Shown: piece after piece, positions 9,294 through 20,001 of the stretch
How the letters are laid out: each line of letters starts with the position of its first letter
Position numbering within the stretch: the stretch's first letter is position 1
From: Parerythrobacter_A sp963838735
GTDB lineage: Bacteria; Pseudomonadota; Alphaproteobacteria; Sphingomonadales; Sphingomonadaceae
Reading direction: 5' to 3'
Assembly: GCA_963838735.1 (NCBI GenBank)
Contig: CAWISG010000002.1
Location: forward strand, 248,001 to 312,000
DNA length: 64,000 nucleotides
Position numbers and translations under genes: made by a program
Notes under the pieces: generated by a model
Database searches by the model: none
What the model saw: only the letters and a program-made list of their open reading frames with translations
What the model was told of the DNA's origin: nothing

Positions 9294-10415
9294 ATGATGC
9301 AGTTGGCGGATATTCTGGCCGCGCGGCGGATCGTTGTGAAAGTCGGTTCCTCGCTGCTGGTCCGGGACGGCAAGCCACGCGAAGACTGGATGCGGGCGCT
9401 GGCGCGCGAACTGGCGCAGTTGCGGATCGGGGGGTGCGAGGTGATCGTGGTGTCGTCCGGCGCGATTGCGCTTGGCGCGGTGCGGCTGGGTCTTGACGCC
9501 GGCGGACGCGCAACGCTGACCGATGCACAGGCGGCGGCTTCGGTCGGGCAGATCGAACTGGCGCGGTTGTGGTCCGTGGCGATTGCGGATGCGGCGCCGG
9601 ATGCGACCGTGGCGCAGATACTGCTGACGCTTGGCGATCTGGAAGACCGTGCGCGCTACCTCAATGCTGCTGCGACCTTGCGTCGTCTGCTGGCGCTCGG
9701 CGCGGTACCGGTGGTCAACGAGAACGACAGCGTTGCGACCGAGGAAATCCGATTCGGCGACAATGACCGGCTGGCGGCGCGCGTTGCGCAGGCGGCAGGG
9801 GCGGAGGCGGTGCTGCTGCTGTCCGATGTGGCGGGCTTGTATGACCGCGACCCTGCCGACCCGGGCGCGAAGCTGGTGCCGCAGGTGGACGGCATCGACG
9901 CCGCGACGCTGGCAATGGCCGGGGCAGGCTCGTCGTCGGGTATGGGCAGCGGCGGGATGGCATCCAAGCTGGAGGCAGCTCGCATCGCCGAACGTGCAGG
10001 CATCGCGCTGGCGATCATCGACGGGCGTGGCGACGCACCGATCGCGGCTGCGCGCGCCAATGGCACGGGCACCGTGTTCACGCCGCAACGTGCCGCTGGC
10101 GCGCGTAAGGCGTGGCTTGGCGGTCGGCTCGCGCCCGCCGGTACGCTGCGGATCGACGCGGGTTGCGCGGCGGCCCTGGGCGAGGGGGCAAGTGTACTGG
10201 CGGCAGGACTGGTCGCCGTATCGGGCGGCTTCCGGCGTGGCGATCTTGTCACGATTGCAACCTTGCAAGGCGCGAAGCTGGCGCAGGGGCTGTGCGAATA
10301 CGATGCCGCAGAATGCCGCGCGATAGCCGGTCGGCGCGAGGCAGAGCAGGCCGGGGCGTTGGGGTATGCGCCGCGCGGGGCGGTGGTGCATCGCGACCAG
10401 CTGGTTATGCTGTGA
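9294..10415 (+). CDS. proB: Glutamate 5-kinase
   Basis: Phosphorylates L-glutamate to gamma-glutamyl phosphate, the first and feedback-inhibited step of proline synthesis. The amino-acid kinase domain shows RIVVKVGSSLLV near the N-terminus, VVSSGAIALG, the NENDSVATEE substrate loop and the GSGGMASKLEAA segment. A C-terminal PUA domain follows (about residue 280 to the end; GAVVHRDQLVML). Two adjacent ATG codons (9294, 9297) compete as start; the reading frame also extends back into obgE, which is rejected. The TGA overlaps the GTG start of the next gene. Confidence 0.95.
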   Translation: MMQLADILAARRIVVKVGSSLLVRDGKPREDWMRALARELAQLRIGGCEVIVVSSGAIALGAVRLGLDAGGRATLTDAQAAASVGQIELARLWSVAIADAAPDATVAQILLTLGDLEDRARYLNAAATLRRLLALGAVPVVNENDSVATEEIRFGDNDRLAARVAQAAGAEAVLLLSDVAGLYDRDPADPGAKLVPQVDGIDAATLAMAGAGSSSGMGSGGMASKLEAARIAERAGIALAIIDGRGDAPIAAARANGTGTVFTPQRAAGARKAWLGGRLAPAGTLRIDAGCAAALGEGASVLAAGLVAVSGGFRRGDLVTIATLQGAKLAQGLCEYDAAECRAIAGRREAEQAGALGYAPRGAVVHRDQLVML

Positions 10416-11323
10416 CTGCTTCGGTTGCAATAACCGGCGCGACGGGTCTTGTCGGGCAGATGGTCTGTGATGTTGCGGCGGAGCGCGGCATGGTGCTGCG
10501 GGCCCTGGCGCGTTCCGTACCGACCGACCGGGCAGCGGTAGACTGGATGGAGGGAAGCCTTGCCGACAGGGACGCCCTTGCACGCCTCGTGGAGGGGACC
10601 GGTGCGGTCATCCATATTGCCGGACTGACCAATACGCCCGACCCCGCGCATTTCACCGCTGCCAATGTCGATGGCACGGCCAACATCCTGGAGGCATGTG
10701 CGAAAAGCGGGGTGCGGCGGCTGGTGTTCGTGTCTTCGCTTGCTGCGCGCAAACCGGAACTGTCGGCCTATGGTGCTTCAAAGGCAGCGGCAGAAGCGCT
10801 GGTGCGCGAGAGCGGACTGGACTGGACCATCGTCCGCCCGCCCGCCGTCTATGGCCCGCGCGACCGCGATATGCTGGACCTGTTTCGCAGCGCCCGTTGG
10901 GGCGTGCTGCCGATGCCGCCGCGCGGTGCGACCTCCGTTATTCACGTCCGCGATCTGGCGACATTGTTGCTCGATCTTGTCGATGCAAATGCAACGCGGC
11001 ACCGGGTGTACGAACCCGACGACGGGCGCGAGGGTGGGTGGTCGCATACCGAGCTGGCCCATGCCATCGGACAGGCGGTCAGTCGGCGGGTTTTCGCGCC
11101 CAACCTGCCACGCGGCGTGCTATCGGCAGCGGCGCGGATCGACGGACTGGTGCGGGGCGACAAGGCCAAGCTGACGCCGGACCGCGTCGGCTATATGTGC
11201 CACCCGAACTGGGTCGCGCGCAGCGACCGAAGCGTGCCGCCTGCAATATGGTTGCCGCAAATTTCGGGTGCCGAAGGCCTGTCGCAAACAGCGGGCTGGT
11301 ATCGTGAAGCGGGCTGGCTGTAG
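10412..11323 (+). CDS. NAD(P)-dependent epimerase/dehydratase family protein
   Basis: Extended SDR-type oxidoreductase of 303 residues. The nucleotide motif TGATGLVG is at residues 8-15, the catalytic YxxxK pair is Y120/K124, and VVRPP-type NAD-epimerase sequence follows (WTIVRPPAVYGPRD). The substrate is unknown. The start is a GTG overlapping the proB stop (GTGA), which implies translational coupling with proB; no ATG is usable in frame near here. It is convergent with cysH, only three bases away. Confidence 0.83.
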   Translation: MTASVAITGATGLVGQMVCDVAAERGMVLRALARSVPTDRAAVDWMEGSLADRDALARLVEGTGAVIHIAGLTNTPDPAHFTAANVDGTANILEACAKSGVRRLVFVSSLAARKPELSAYGASKAAAEALVRESGLDWTIVRPPAVYGPRDRDMLDLFRSARWGVLPMPPRGATSVIHVRDLATLLLDLVDANATRHRVYEPDDGREGGWSHTELAHAIGQAVSRRVFAPNLPRGVLSAAARIDGLVRGDKAKLTPDRVGYMCHPNWVARSDRSVPPAIWLPQISGAEGLSQTAGWYREAGWL

Positions 11324-11326
11324 GCG

Positions 11327-12094
11327 TTAGAAATACGGCTGGTCGGCGCGGTCTTCGCCGGGTTCGTGGATGCCGCACTCGGTCTTGTCCCAGCCCTTCC
11401 AGCGGCCCGAGCGCGGGTCTTCGCCGGGTGCGACCTTGTTGGTGCAGGGGGAGCAGCCGATGGACGGATAGCCGCGCTCCACCAGTGGATGGCGGGGCAG
11501 ATCGTGTTGCGCGAAATAGGCTGCGATACGGTCCGCATTCCAGTCGATCAGCGGGTTGATTTTCAGCCGCCCCTGCTCGTCCGCCGTGTCGATCTCGAAC
11601 CGGGGCAGGGTGGCGCGGGTCGCGTTCTGGAACGCCTTGCGGCCCGTCAGCGTGGCGTCGTAGCCCGACAGCGTCTGCGTCAGCGGGGCGACCTTGCGGA
11701 TCTCGCAGCAGCCATCGGGATCGTAGGACCAGCGCAGGCCGCTTTCGTCCTTCGCGGCCAGTGTCGCCGCATCGGGCGTCAGGTTTTGCAAGCCGGTCAG
11801 TCCAAGCTGCGACACCAGCATGTCGCGATAGGCCAAGGTCTCGGCAAAATGCTTGCCGGTATCGAGAAAAAGCACCGGCAGGTCCGGCGCGACGTGCGAA
11901 ATAAGGTGAAGCAGAACAGCACTTTCCGCACCGAAGCTGGAAACCGTGGCAAGGTCGCCGACCAGTCCGTCCTCGATCAGGTTTCGCAGCATCTCCTGCG
12001 TATCCTGTCCGCGAAACATGCGATTCAGGCGGACCGCGTCGTCGTCCGTGAAACGGGGGGCGGTGTTCGAGCCGATCGATAGCGCGCATTTCAT
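11327..12094 (-). CDS. cysH: Phosphoadenylyl/adenylyl-sulfate reductase
   Basis: Reduces activated sulfate (APS or PAPS) to sulfite in cysteine synthesis. The PP-loop-like SSFGAESAVLLHL and the LDTGKHFAETLAYRD motif are present. Four cysteines that ligate a [4Fe-4S] cluster in the APS-type enzymes are seen (C129/C130 and C214/C217), with the catalytic C-terminal cysteine in TECGIH (C240). The cluster cysteines suggest APS rather than PAPS as substrate. Its ATG overlaps the DUF934 stop (ATGA), the last link in the cobA-to-cysH operon. Confidence 0.95.
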   Translation of the reverse strand: MKCALSIGSNTAPRFTDDDAVRLNRMFRGQDTQEMLRNLIEDGLVGDLATVSSFGAESAVLLHLISHVAPDLPVLFLDTGKHFAETLAYRDMLVSQLGLTGLQNLTPDAATLAAKDESGLRWSYDPDGCCEIRKVAPLTQTLSGYDATLTGRKAFQNATRATLPRFEIDTADEQGRLKINPLIDWNADRIAAYFAQHDLPRHPLVERGYPSIGCSPCTNKVAPGEDPRSGRWKGWDKTECGIHEPGEDRADQPYF

Positions 12095-12562
12095 TCATGG
12101 CGCAGTTCCGCGATGGTCCGGGGCCTGTCCGCTGCCGCTTGATAGTGTTCGGGCCAGCGGTCCAGCGCCGCTTCCACATCGCTCTCGACCAGCAGCGCGT
12201 CGGGCGCAAAGGCATCGAAGCCGCAACGCCGTAAATAGGCGATCTGGTCCACCAGAACATCGCCGCACGCGCGTAACTCGCCTTCGTATCCGGCTTCACG
12301 CAGGATACGGGCGGAGGAATAGCCGCGTCCGTCGCCGAAGGCCGGGAACGAGACTTCGACCAAGCCGATCCGGTCGAGATGCGGCAGCAGGTCGCGCGCA
12401 TCGTCGCCTGGCTCGATCCGCACCGCTACGGCATTGCCCTGCCCGGTAAACGCATCGACGGTCAGCGCGGGGTCGGCCACCGGCTCGTCCATGCGGAACC
12501 GCAGCAAGGCGCCCGCTTCGGGACCGCGTCCTTCGGCTGCCGTCTGGGTGGAGGGGGTGCGC

Positions 12563-12570
<8 letters not shown>
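12091..12570 (-). CDS. DUF934 domain-containing protein (sulfite reduction operon)
   Basis: 159-residue protein of the DUF934 family (often named oxidoreductase-like), regularly found between sulfite reductase and APS reductase genes in proteobacteria; its biochemical role is unproven. Recognisable parts are VDAFTGQGNAVAVRIEPGD, FGDGRGYSSARILRE and GELRACGDVLVDQIAYLRRC. It overlaps the sulfite reductase gene by eight bases and cysH by four, so tight co-expression is expected. Confidence 0.88.
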
Positions 12571-14190
<1,620 letters not shown>

Positions 14191-14191
<1 letters not shown>

Positions 14192-14490
14192 CAGATCACC
14201 TCGCGGACCGCAGCGGGGTCGTCGGGCTTGAGGGTAAGGTCGGGGCGAACAGTGGGGCCGAGGCCACGGATGCGATCCTTCACATGGGCGGGTCGCGGCG
14301 TGCCATCGGCATCGGGCGCGGCGGCGACGATGTAGGGCACGTTGACGCGGCGCGCGGCTTCCTCGCGCGCCATGATTGCTTCGCCATCTTCGCCGACATC
14401 GGCGGAGGCGGCGACATCGGCAACCCAGCCCTTGCCGTCCCACCACACGACCGCCCCACTTTTCAGATCGTTGCCGGTCAGGATGTTCAT
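14191..14490 (-). CDS. DUF2849 domain-containing protein
   Basis: 99-residue protein of the DUF2849 family, found almost always between the siroheme methyltransferase and sulfite reductase genes of alphaproteobacteria. It starts MNILTGNDLKSGAVVWWDGKGW and ends in a segment describing a basic loop (PAHVKDRIRGLGPTVRPDL). The function is unknown; genomic position points to sulfite reductase assembly or siroheme supply. It overlaps cobA by four bases (ATGA) and the next gene by one. Confidence 0.87.
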
Positions 14491-15278
14491 GGTGTCGTCT
14501 CCAGTGCAGTCTGCACCAGCGCCGCTTCGCTTCGCGCCGTCACGTCGCCGACCATGATCAGCGCGGGACTGACGACCTGTTTGTCCGCGACCAGATCGGG
14601 CAGACCGGCCAGCATTCCGCGCAGCACGCGCATGGTTGGGCGCGCGGCGTTTTCTATAATGGCCAGCGGCGTTTCGGGGGCAAGGCCGTCCGCCATCAGT
14701 TTTTCCGCAATCTGCGGTGCGGTTTTCACGCCCATGTAAATCACGAGCGTGCGTCCTTTGCCCGCGAGGCCTGCCCAGTTCTGGTTCGCCAGCCCCCCTT
14801 CGACGCCGCCTGCGGCGTTGCTCAGGACAGGCTTGCACTGGCCTGCGACGAAACTGACGATGCTGGCATCCTCGCGGTGCGTGAGTGCGATGCCCGCTGC
14901 CGCCGCCGCGCCGTTCGCTGCGCTGATGCCAGGCACGATCCGAACCGGCACGCCTGCTGCGGCGCAGGCTTCCATTTCCTCGCCACCCCGCCCGAACACG
15001 AACGGGTCGCCGCCTTTCAGCCGCACGACATCGCGCCCGGCCAATGCTTCGCGCACCAGCAACGCGTTGATCTCGTTCTGCGGCAGCGTGTGCCGCGCAC
15101 GCTGCTTCGCCACCGATACCAGTCTTGCCTTCGGAGAGGCGAGTGCGAGAATGGCGGCATCGACCAACCCGTCATGCACGATAAGCAGCGCGGATTCGAT
15201 GAGGCGCGCCGCGCGCAGCGTCAGCAAATCGGGATCGCCCGGACCCGCACCGACAAGATGGACTGTTCCTGTTGTCAT
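14487..15278 (-). CDS. cobA: Uroporphyrinogen-III C-methyltransferase
   Basis: SAM-dependent enzyme that methylates uroporphyrinogen III at C2 and C7 to precorrin-2, the entry to siroheme needed by CysI. Hallmarks are VHLVGAGPGDPDLLTL at the N-terminus, DGLVDAAIL, VRLKGGDPFVFGRGGEE and the VVPGIS-type loop (VRIVPGISAANG). Residues about 147-166 (QCKPVLSNAAGG..) form an unusually long loop before the conserved NWAGLA and match a palindromic repeat embedded in the DNA (see repeat entry). First gene of the sulfur operon. The dehydrogenase/chelatase half of siroheme synthesis is encoded separately at about 34.0-34.8 kb. Confidence 0.94.
   Translation of the reverse strand: MTTGTVHLVGAGPGDPDLLTLRAARLIESALLIVHDGLVDAAILALASPKARLVSVAKQRARHTLPQNEINALLVREALAGRDVVRLKGGDPFVFGRGGEEMEACAAAGVPVRIVPGISAANGAAAAAGIALTHREDASIVSFVAGQCKPVLSNAAGGVEGGLANQNWAGLAGKGRTLVIYMGVKTAPQIAEKLMADGLAPETPLAIIENAARPTMRVLRGMLAGLPDLVADKQVVSPALIMVGDVTARSEAALVQTALETTP
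14794..14831. repeat. Palindromic repeat embedded in cobA
   Basis: On the minus strand the sequence reads CCTGTCCTGAGC, a GC-rich palindrome, then GTCGAAGGGG. The outer parts match the halves of the intergenic repeat at 26029-26120 (..CTGAGC / GTCGAAGGG..). The centre is a perfect 7-bp inverted repeat, ACGCCGC (14803-14809) with GCGGCGT (14812-14818). It is translated in frame within cobA. Confidence 0.6.
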
Positions 15279-15371
15279 GTCGGACGAGATGGCGCGGGGA
15301 CAGGAAACAGGCCAGCGAGAATGGGTGTTGCCGCGCCAAGTTAATGTATCGGCGGATGGTGTAACCGTCTG

Positions 15372-16520
15372 TCAGTCCTTCTCCACTCGCTGCGCGATGG
15401 CCGCGACCAGCTGGTCCATCTGCGCACTGGTCCGCACATTGATGTCGCGTTGGGGGAAGGGGATTTCCACGCCTTCCTGTGCAAACAGATCCCACAGTTT
15501 CTTCAACACTTCGCTCTTCACATTGCCGATGCCTTCCTCGGGGTCGGTGATCCAGCAATGAATGATGAAGTTCACGCTGCTGTCGCCATATTCGTCCAGC
15601 CAGCAAGTCGGCGGCGGGGTTTTCAGGACGCGGCGGCATTCCTTGGCCGCCTGCAGCATCAGCTTTTCCGCCAGCTTGATATCGCAGTTATACGACACCC
15701 CGACCGGCACCTGCATCCGGACGTTGCGGCTGGAATAGCTCCAGTTTTCCACCTGGTTGACCATCAGGTTCTCGTTCGGGATCAGGTATTCCTTCTGGTC
15801 GCGCGTAGTGATGGACACCGCGCGGATGCCGATCTTGCGGATCTGTCCGAAGGTCGAATTCCCTGCCTGGTCCGCCACAGCAATCACGTCGCCCGGCTTG
15901 ATCGACTTGTCCATCAACAGGATGATTCCCGCGATCAGGTTACCGAAGGTTTTCTGCAAGCCGAAGCCGATGGCGAGACCGAATGCACCGGAAAATACTG
16001 CCAACGCGGTGAGGTCGATACCGAGCAGGTCGATCCCGACGAAGAACGCAAGTCCCCAGATCGCCATCGTGGTGAGCTTTTCGGCCAGCAGGTGCTGTGT
16101 GTCGTCCAGCTTGGTGACCCGCCGCAACAGGCTCGATACGACACGCGATAGAAGCCATGCGAAGGCGATGACCAGCGCGATGACCCCGACGACGACCAGC
16201 GTATCCCAGATCGACACGCGGAAGTTTCCGATCTTCAGCGCCCACGCGTCCAGCGTATCGACCAAATCGCCGACGGTCTGGCTGCGTTCACGCAGACCCT
16301 CCTTCACCTCGTCGGCTGCCTGCACTGCCTCGGTCGGCGTTGGTGTCGGCGTGGGCGGCGGCGCGGCAGCTGCTGTCGCGATGCCGTCCGGACCGACCGT
16401 CGGCTCGCCGACCGGTTGCAGCACGACCACGTCGCCCGCTTCCAATGGTGCAGCGTTGGTTGGGTCCGGCGTCGGGTCGGATGTGGTTGTGGTCGGGGGC
16501 ATGCTGGCGGCGGCGGTCAT
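15372..16520 (-). CDS. Mechanosensitive ion channel, MscS family
   Basis: Tension-gated inner membrane channel releasing solutes on osmotic downshock. The 382-residue protein starts with a Thr/Pro-rich disordered head, then transmembrane segments (VVVGVIALVIAFAWLLS; LTTMAIWGLAFFVGIDLL) and the pore helix FSGAFGLAIGFGLQKTFGN, followed by the beta domain with LIPNENLMVNQVENWSYS, as in MscS. Its ATG overlaps the metC stop (ATGA). The long frame runs on into metC DNA because of a frameshift there; the ATG at 16520 is the sensible start. Confidence 0.93.
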   Translation of the reverse strand: MTAAASMPPTTTTSDPTPDPTNAAPLEAGDVVVLQPVGEPTVGPDGIATAAAAPPPTPTPTPTEAVQAADEVKEGLRERSQTVGDLVDTLDAWALKIGNFRVSIWDTLVVVGVIALVIAFAWLLSRVVSSLLRRVTKLDDTQHLLAEKLTTMAIWGLAFFVGIDLLGIDLTALAVFSGAFGLAIGFGLQKTFGNLIAGIILLMDKSIKPGDVIAVADQAGNSTFGQIRKIGIRAVSITTRDQKEYLIPNENLMVNQVENWSYSSRNVRMQVPVGVSYNCDIKLAEKLMLQAAKECRRVLKTPPPTCWLDEYGDSSVNFIIHCWITDPEEGIGNVKSEVLKKLWDLFAQEGVEIPFPQRDINVRTSAQMDQLVAAIAQRVEKD

Positions 16521-17726
16521 GCAGTCTCCATCGCGGCGAACCCGCGTTCGAGGTCGCGTATCAGATCGTCGGCATCTTCCAACCCTATCGACAGACGGAT
16601 GCCGAAGCGGTCTTGTGCATTCCAATTCTGCGGCGGCCAGACGGTCGCGCTTCGGGCGGAGGCGGGATCGAAGGGCAGGGCCAGGCTTTCGTATCCGCCC
16701 CAGCTGTAACCTATGCCGAACAGCGTCAGTGCATCGACGAACCGCGCCCGCGCCGCAGCGTCGCGGCCTTTCAGAACGAAGCTGAACAAGCCGCACCCGC
16801 CGCATGAAATCGCGGTGCCACAGCGCATGTCCCGGCGCATCGGGCAACATCGGGCACAGCACCTGCGCCACCTCGTCCCGCCCGCTTAGCCACTGCGCCA
16901 CGGTAAGCCCGGTCTGCGCCCCGCGTTCCAGCCGCAAGCCCATCGTGCGCAATCCCCGCAACGCAAGCGCCGCATCGTCCGGCGACACCACATGACCCAG
17001 CGCCTGTGCCGTGCGACGCAATGCGCGATGCCAGCGTTCGCCCGCGCTGGCGCTGCCCATCATCAGGTCCGAATGCCCGCCGACATGCTTGGTCAGGCTC
17101 ATGATGGCAATGTCGCAACCGCGCTGCAACGCCGGAAAGCCGAGCGAGGTCGCCCAGGTATTGTCGACAAGGCTGACTGCTCCGTGGTCGCGCGCGATGG
17201 CGGTCAATGCGGGCACATCGCACACTTCCATCGTCAGGCTGCCCGGTGCCTCCAGCATGACCGCGCGCGTCCTGTCGCAGAAATGCTTGACGAAGCCCTC
17301 CCCATCGAGCGGATCGAAGAAGCGCGTGTCGACGCCCCACGTTTTCAGCAAACCCAGCGCATTGGTGCGCGTCGGTTCGTAGGCATTGTCCGACACCAGC
17401 AGCACGTCGCCCGGTTTCAACACCGCCAGCAAAGCACCCGTAATCGCCGCCACGCCGCTGGGATAAAGCACGGTGCCGTCCGCGCCGGGCTCCAGTTGGG
17501 TCAGCGCGTCGGCCAAAGCCCATTGCGTCGGCGCACCGCGTCGCCCGTAGAAGAAACTGCCGTCGGCATTGTTCTTCACCCCTGCGGCCAGCGCGGCGCT
17601 GTCTTTGTAGAGATGCGTGCTGGCGCGCCAGACAGGCGGGTTCACCACCGGCCCGGTCCATTCGTGACGCCGCCCGGCATTGACCAGGCGCGTATTGGCG
17701 CCATCCTTGCCGTCGAAGCCGCTCAT
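16517..17726 (-). pseudogene. metC: Cystathionine beta-lyase, frameshifted in this sequence
   Basis: PLP enzyme of the Cys/Met metabolism family that cleaves cystathionine to homocysteine, pyruvate and ammonia. N-terminal part (from ATG 17726): NTRLVNAGRRHEWTGPVVN, FFYGRRGAPTQWAL, the LYPSGVAAI loop and the PLP-lysine motif MSLTKHVGGHSDLM. The frame is lost at about 16795-16806: the N-terminal frame ends at HALWHRDF, while the natural continuation CGLFSFVLKGRD to the end RGFAAMETA lies in another frame down to the stop at 16517. One surplus base explains it. With one base removed the protein would be about 402 residues, normal for MetC. Overlaps sseA and mscS by four bases each. Probably a sequence error rather than a dead gene. 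Confidence 0.85.
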
Positions 17727-18553
17727 GCCGCTGTCCCCTTCGGCGTGTCGGGATCCGCGCCCCATTCGGCCCAGCTGCCATCGTAGAGCGCCCCGTGATC
17801 GTGGCCCAGCAGGCGGTGCGCGAATAGCACGACGGATGCGGTCATGCCACTGCCGCATGTCGCAACCAGCGGTCGTACCGGGTCGATACCCGCGCGCCGG
17901 AACGCCGCCACCAGTTCGCCATGCGGCAGGAAGCGCCCGTCGTCGGCCAGCAGGTCACGGAAGAACAGGTTGCGCGCGCCGGGTATGTGTCCGCCGGGGA
18001 GGCCGTGGATGGCGTCCGGTTCACCGCCGAACCGCGTCGCATCGCGCGCATCTACCACCTGTTCGGCGGCGGTGCCGATATTGGCTAGCATATTCGCCTT
18101 GGAGCGGATGGCAGCTGCGGATCGGGGCGGTGCGAGTGCGCTTGGTTCGGGTTCGACGGAGCCGCTTTCGACCGGCAGGCCTTCCGCGCGCCAGGCGGCA
18201 AACCCGCCATCGAGCACGGCGATGTTTTCGTACCCAGCACCGTTCAGGATGAGGAATGCGCGGCAGGCGCTGCGCAGATGGCTGTCATCGTATAGCACCA
18301 CAGGTTGCGCTGGATCGACACCCAGCGCGCCCAACCGCGCCGCGATCTGGTCCGCGCGCGGTATGGCTTTGGGTACAGGCGATGCCGCGTCGTACCAGCT
18401 CGCCAGGTCGAGAAAGCGTGCGCCCGGAACATGGGCAGCGGCAAACTCCGCGCCTGCATCGCGCCCGGCGGACGGCAGATGCGCCGATGCATCCAGAATG
18501 CAGGCCGCACCTGTCATATCGTGAAGTTGCCGCGCGGAAACGAGTACATCCAT
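17723..18553 (-). CDS. sseA: 3-mercaptopyruvate/thiosulfate sulfurtransferase
   Basis: Two-domain rhodanese that transfers sulfane sulfur, here likely from 3-mercaptopyruvate, to acceptors. Each half has rhodanese sequence: VVLYDDSHLRSACRAFLIL and VLDGGFAAWRAEGLPVE in the first, and the active-site loop CGSGMTASVVLFA in the second; CGSG(V/M)TA is typical of mercaptopyruvate enzymes. It is 276 residues. The ATG at 18553 has AGGTGG upstream; a GTG three codons earlier is less likely. First gene of the sseA-metC-mscS run. Confidence 0.9.
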   Translation of the reverse strand: MDVLVSARQLHDMTGAACILDASAHLPSAGRDAGAEFAAAHVPGARFLDLASWYDAASPVPKAIPRADQIAARLGALGVDPAQPVVLYDDSHLRSACRAFLILNGAGYENIAVLDGGFAAWRAEGLPVESGSVEPEPSALAPPRSAAAIRSKANMLANIGTAAEQVVDARDATRFGGEPDAIHGLPGGHIPGARNLFFRDLLADDGRFLPHGELVAAFRRAGIDPVRPLVATCGSGMTASVVLFAHRLLGHDHGALYDGSWAEWGADPDTPKGTAA

Positions 18554-18612
18554 CCTCGCCACCTAGCGCCGTGCCGGGGTCGCGTCGAGCAAGGCGGCGC
18601 CGCGCATCGTAG

Positions 18613-19836
18613 TCAGTCCAGCGGCCGCACGGCAATGTCGCGATAGGTCTGCGCCGTCTCGTCCAGCCGGAACGGTTCGAGCCGCCCGGTCGGGGTGGAC
18701 AGGCTGCTGATCACGCTCATCGCCGGTTTCCGCCCGATCACGAAGGTCCGCACCACAGGCTCCATCCCGTCCGCCTCCACCCGCACGCGCAGCAACGGCA
18801 CGAACAGCGGCGCCTTGCCCTGCCGGATCAGCCGGACCTCGTTGAGCGGCAACCGGAACACGCCCTCCGCCCGCATCGGCGCGCCCACCGCCAGTGCCGG
18901 TTCGGTCGCAAGGTCGGGCAGGGCGGTGCGCAGCGTGGCAAGCTGGTCGTCCAGCGCCGCGCCGCTATGCGCCGTGGTCATGTCCGCCGCGATGCGCAGG
19001 TTGGCGAGCGCGCGTGTGCCCAGATTGCTGACGGTGACGGCATAGGTCAGCGTCGCATTCGCGAAGCTGCGCCCGAGCGAGACGGCCTCTGCATCGATGC
19101 GCAGCGGTTGGGTGGCGGTGCCAGCTGCTGCGGTAGCCATTGTCGGCTTGGCGGAAGGCGCAGGGGGCGATGGCTGGACCGGTTCTTGGACGGACATGTC
19201 CGGTTGCGATGGCGGCGAAGCTTTCCGCTTTCGGCGCAACAGCAGCAGCACGACCAAAGCCAGACTGCCAAGCGCCAGCCCGCCGACCAGCCACCATGGC
19301 CATGCCGGTTCGGTTGTGGCTGTCGCGGGCGGGGCGGTTTCCACATTTCCGCTGTCGCTGGCCGTCGTTGCGGATGAAGTGGACACCAGCGGCGCGGCCT
19401 GTTGGGCGGGTTCCGCAATGTCTGGCGGAAGCGTCGCTTCAGCACGGGGGGCGACTGTCCGCACCTCGCCGGGTGTGGCCGCAGGGGCAATCGTCTGGCG
19501 CGGCGCCGGACGCGGTGTCTGTTGCGGTGTCTGTCTCGGTGTCTGTCTTAGGGCGGGAGCAGGCGTTGTCCGGACCGTCGGTGCAATGGTCTGGCCGAGG
19601 GCGGGGCGCGGCGTAGTCGGGACCGGGCTGGCGACAGGGCGTGTCGGGCGGGGGATGGGAGCGGGCGTCGTCGTCGTCGCTCTGGGCTGCGGTGGCTCAC
19701 GGTCGATGGGACCGGTCACGTCCTGCGTCGGTGTGGGCGTGGGTTCGGGCTGGAGATCGAACCCGGTCAGCGGCGGGGTTGCAGAAAGCGGTGTCGCCAT
19801 TGCGATGAACAGGAAAAGGGAGACAGGCGTTCGCAT
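18613..19836 (-). CDS. Pro/Thr-rich single-pass membrane protein
   Basis: 407-residue protein of unknown function. A signal peptide (residues 1-19, ending PLSAT) is followed by about 150 residues of Pro/Thr/Ala/Gln-rich low-complexity sequence with repeated QTP and RPTR motifs, a transmembrane helix at about 180-200 (WWLVGGLALGSLALVVLLLL) with a following RRKRK stop-transfer, and a cytosolic-side beta-rich domain of about 160 residues (LRIDAEAVSLGRSFANATLTY) resembling a CARDB/DUF11-like immunoglobulin fold. Topology is inferred. The start at 19836 is chosen because the leader begins there; the frame opens at 19944. Divergent from queF. Confidence 0.68.
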   Translation of the reverse strand: MRTPVSLFLFIAMATPLSATPPLTGFDLQPEPTPTPTQDVTGPIDREPPQPRATTTTPAPIPRPTRPVASPVPTTPRPALGQTIAPTVRTTPAPALRQTPRQTPQQTPRPAPRQTIAPAATPGEVRTVAPRAEATLPPDIAEPAQQAAPLVSTSSATTASDSGNVETAPPATATTEPAWPWWLVGGLALGSLALVVLLLLRRKRKASPPSQPDMSVQEPVQPSPPAPSAKPTMATAAAGTATQPLRIDAEAVSLGRSFANATLTYAVTVSNLGTRALANLRIAADMTTAHSGAALDDQLATLRTALPDLATEPALAVGAPMRAEGVFRLPLNEVRLIRQGKAPLFVPLLRVRVEADGMEPVVRTFVIGRKPAMSVISSLSTPTGRLEPFRLDETAQTYRDIAVRPLD

Positions 19837-20001
19837 GGTCAGGGGGGTTCGCGATGGTTGTGGCTGAGCGGGAGGTCGGAGAAGCACGGCACGCATGAAT
19901 AGGCGGTGATGCGTCGCCGCGCCACCTTCGCGTGGCGTGCGCATGCTCTAGTTCGGTGGAAGGGCCTTTCGCCCCGCGCCAATGTCCGGCATGGGCACCG
20001 C

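Noticed and set aside
16517..16840. Separate 107-residue gene after metC
   Set aside because: It is the C-terminal third of MetC in another frame, not an independent gene.
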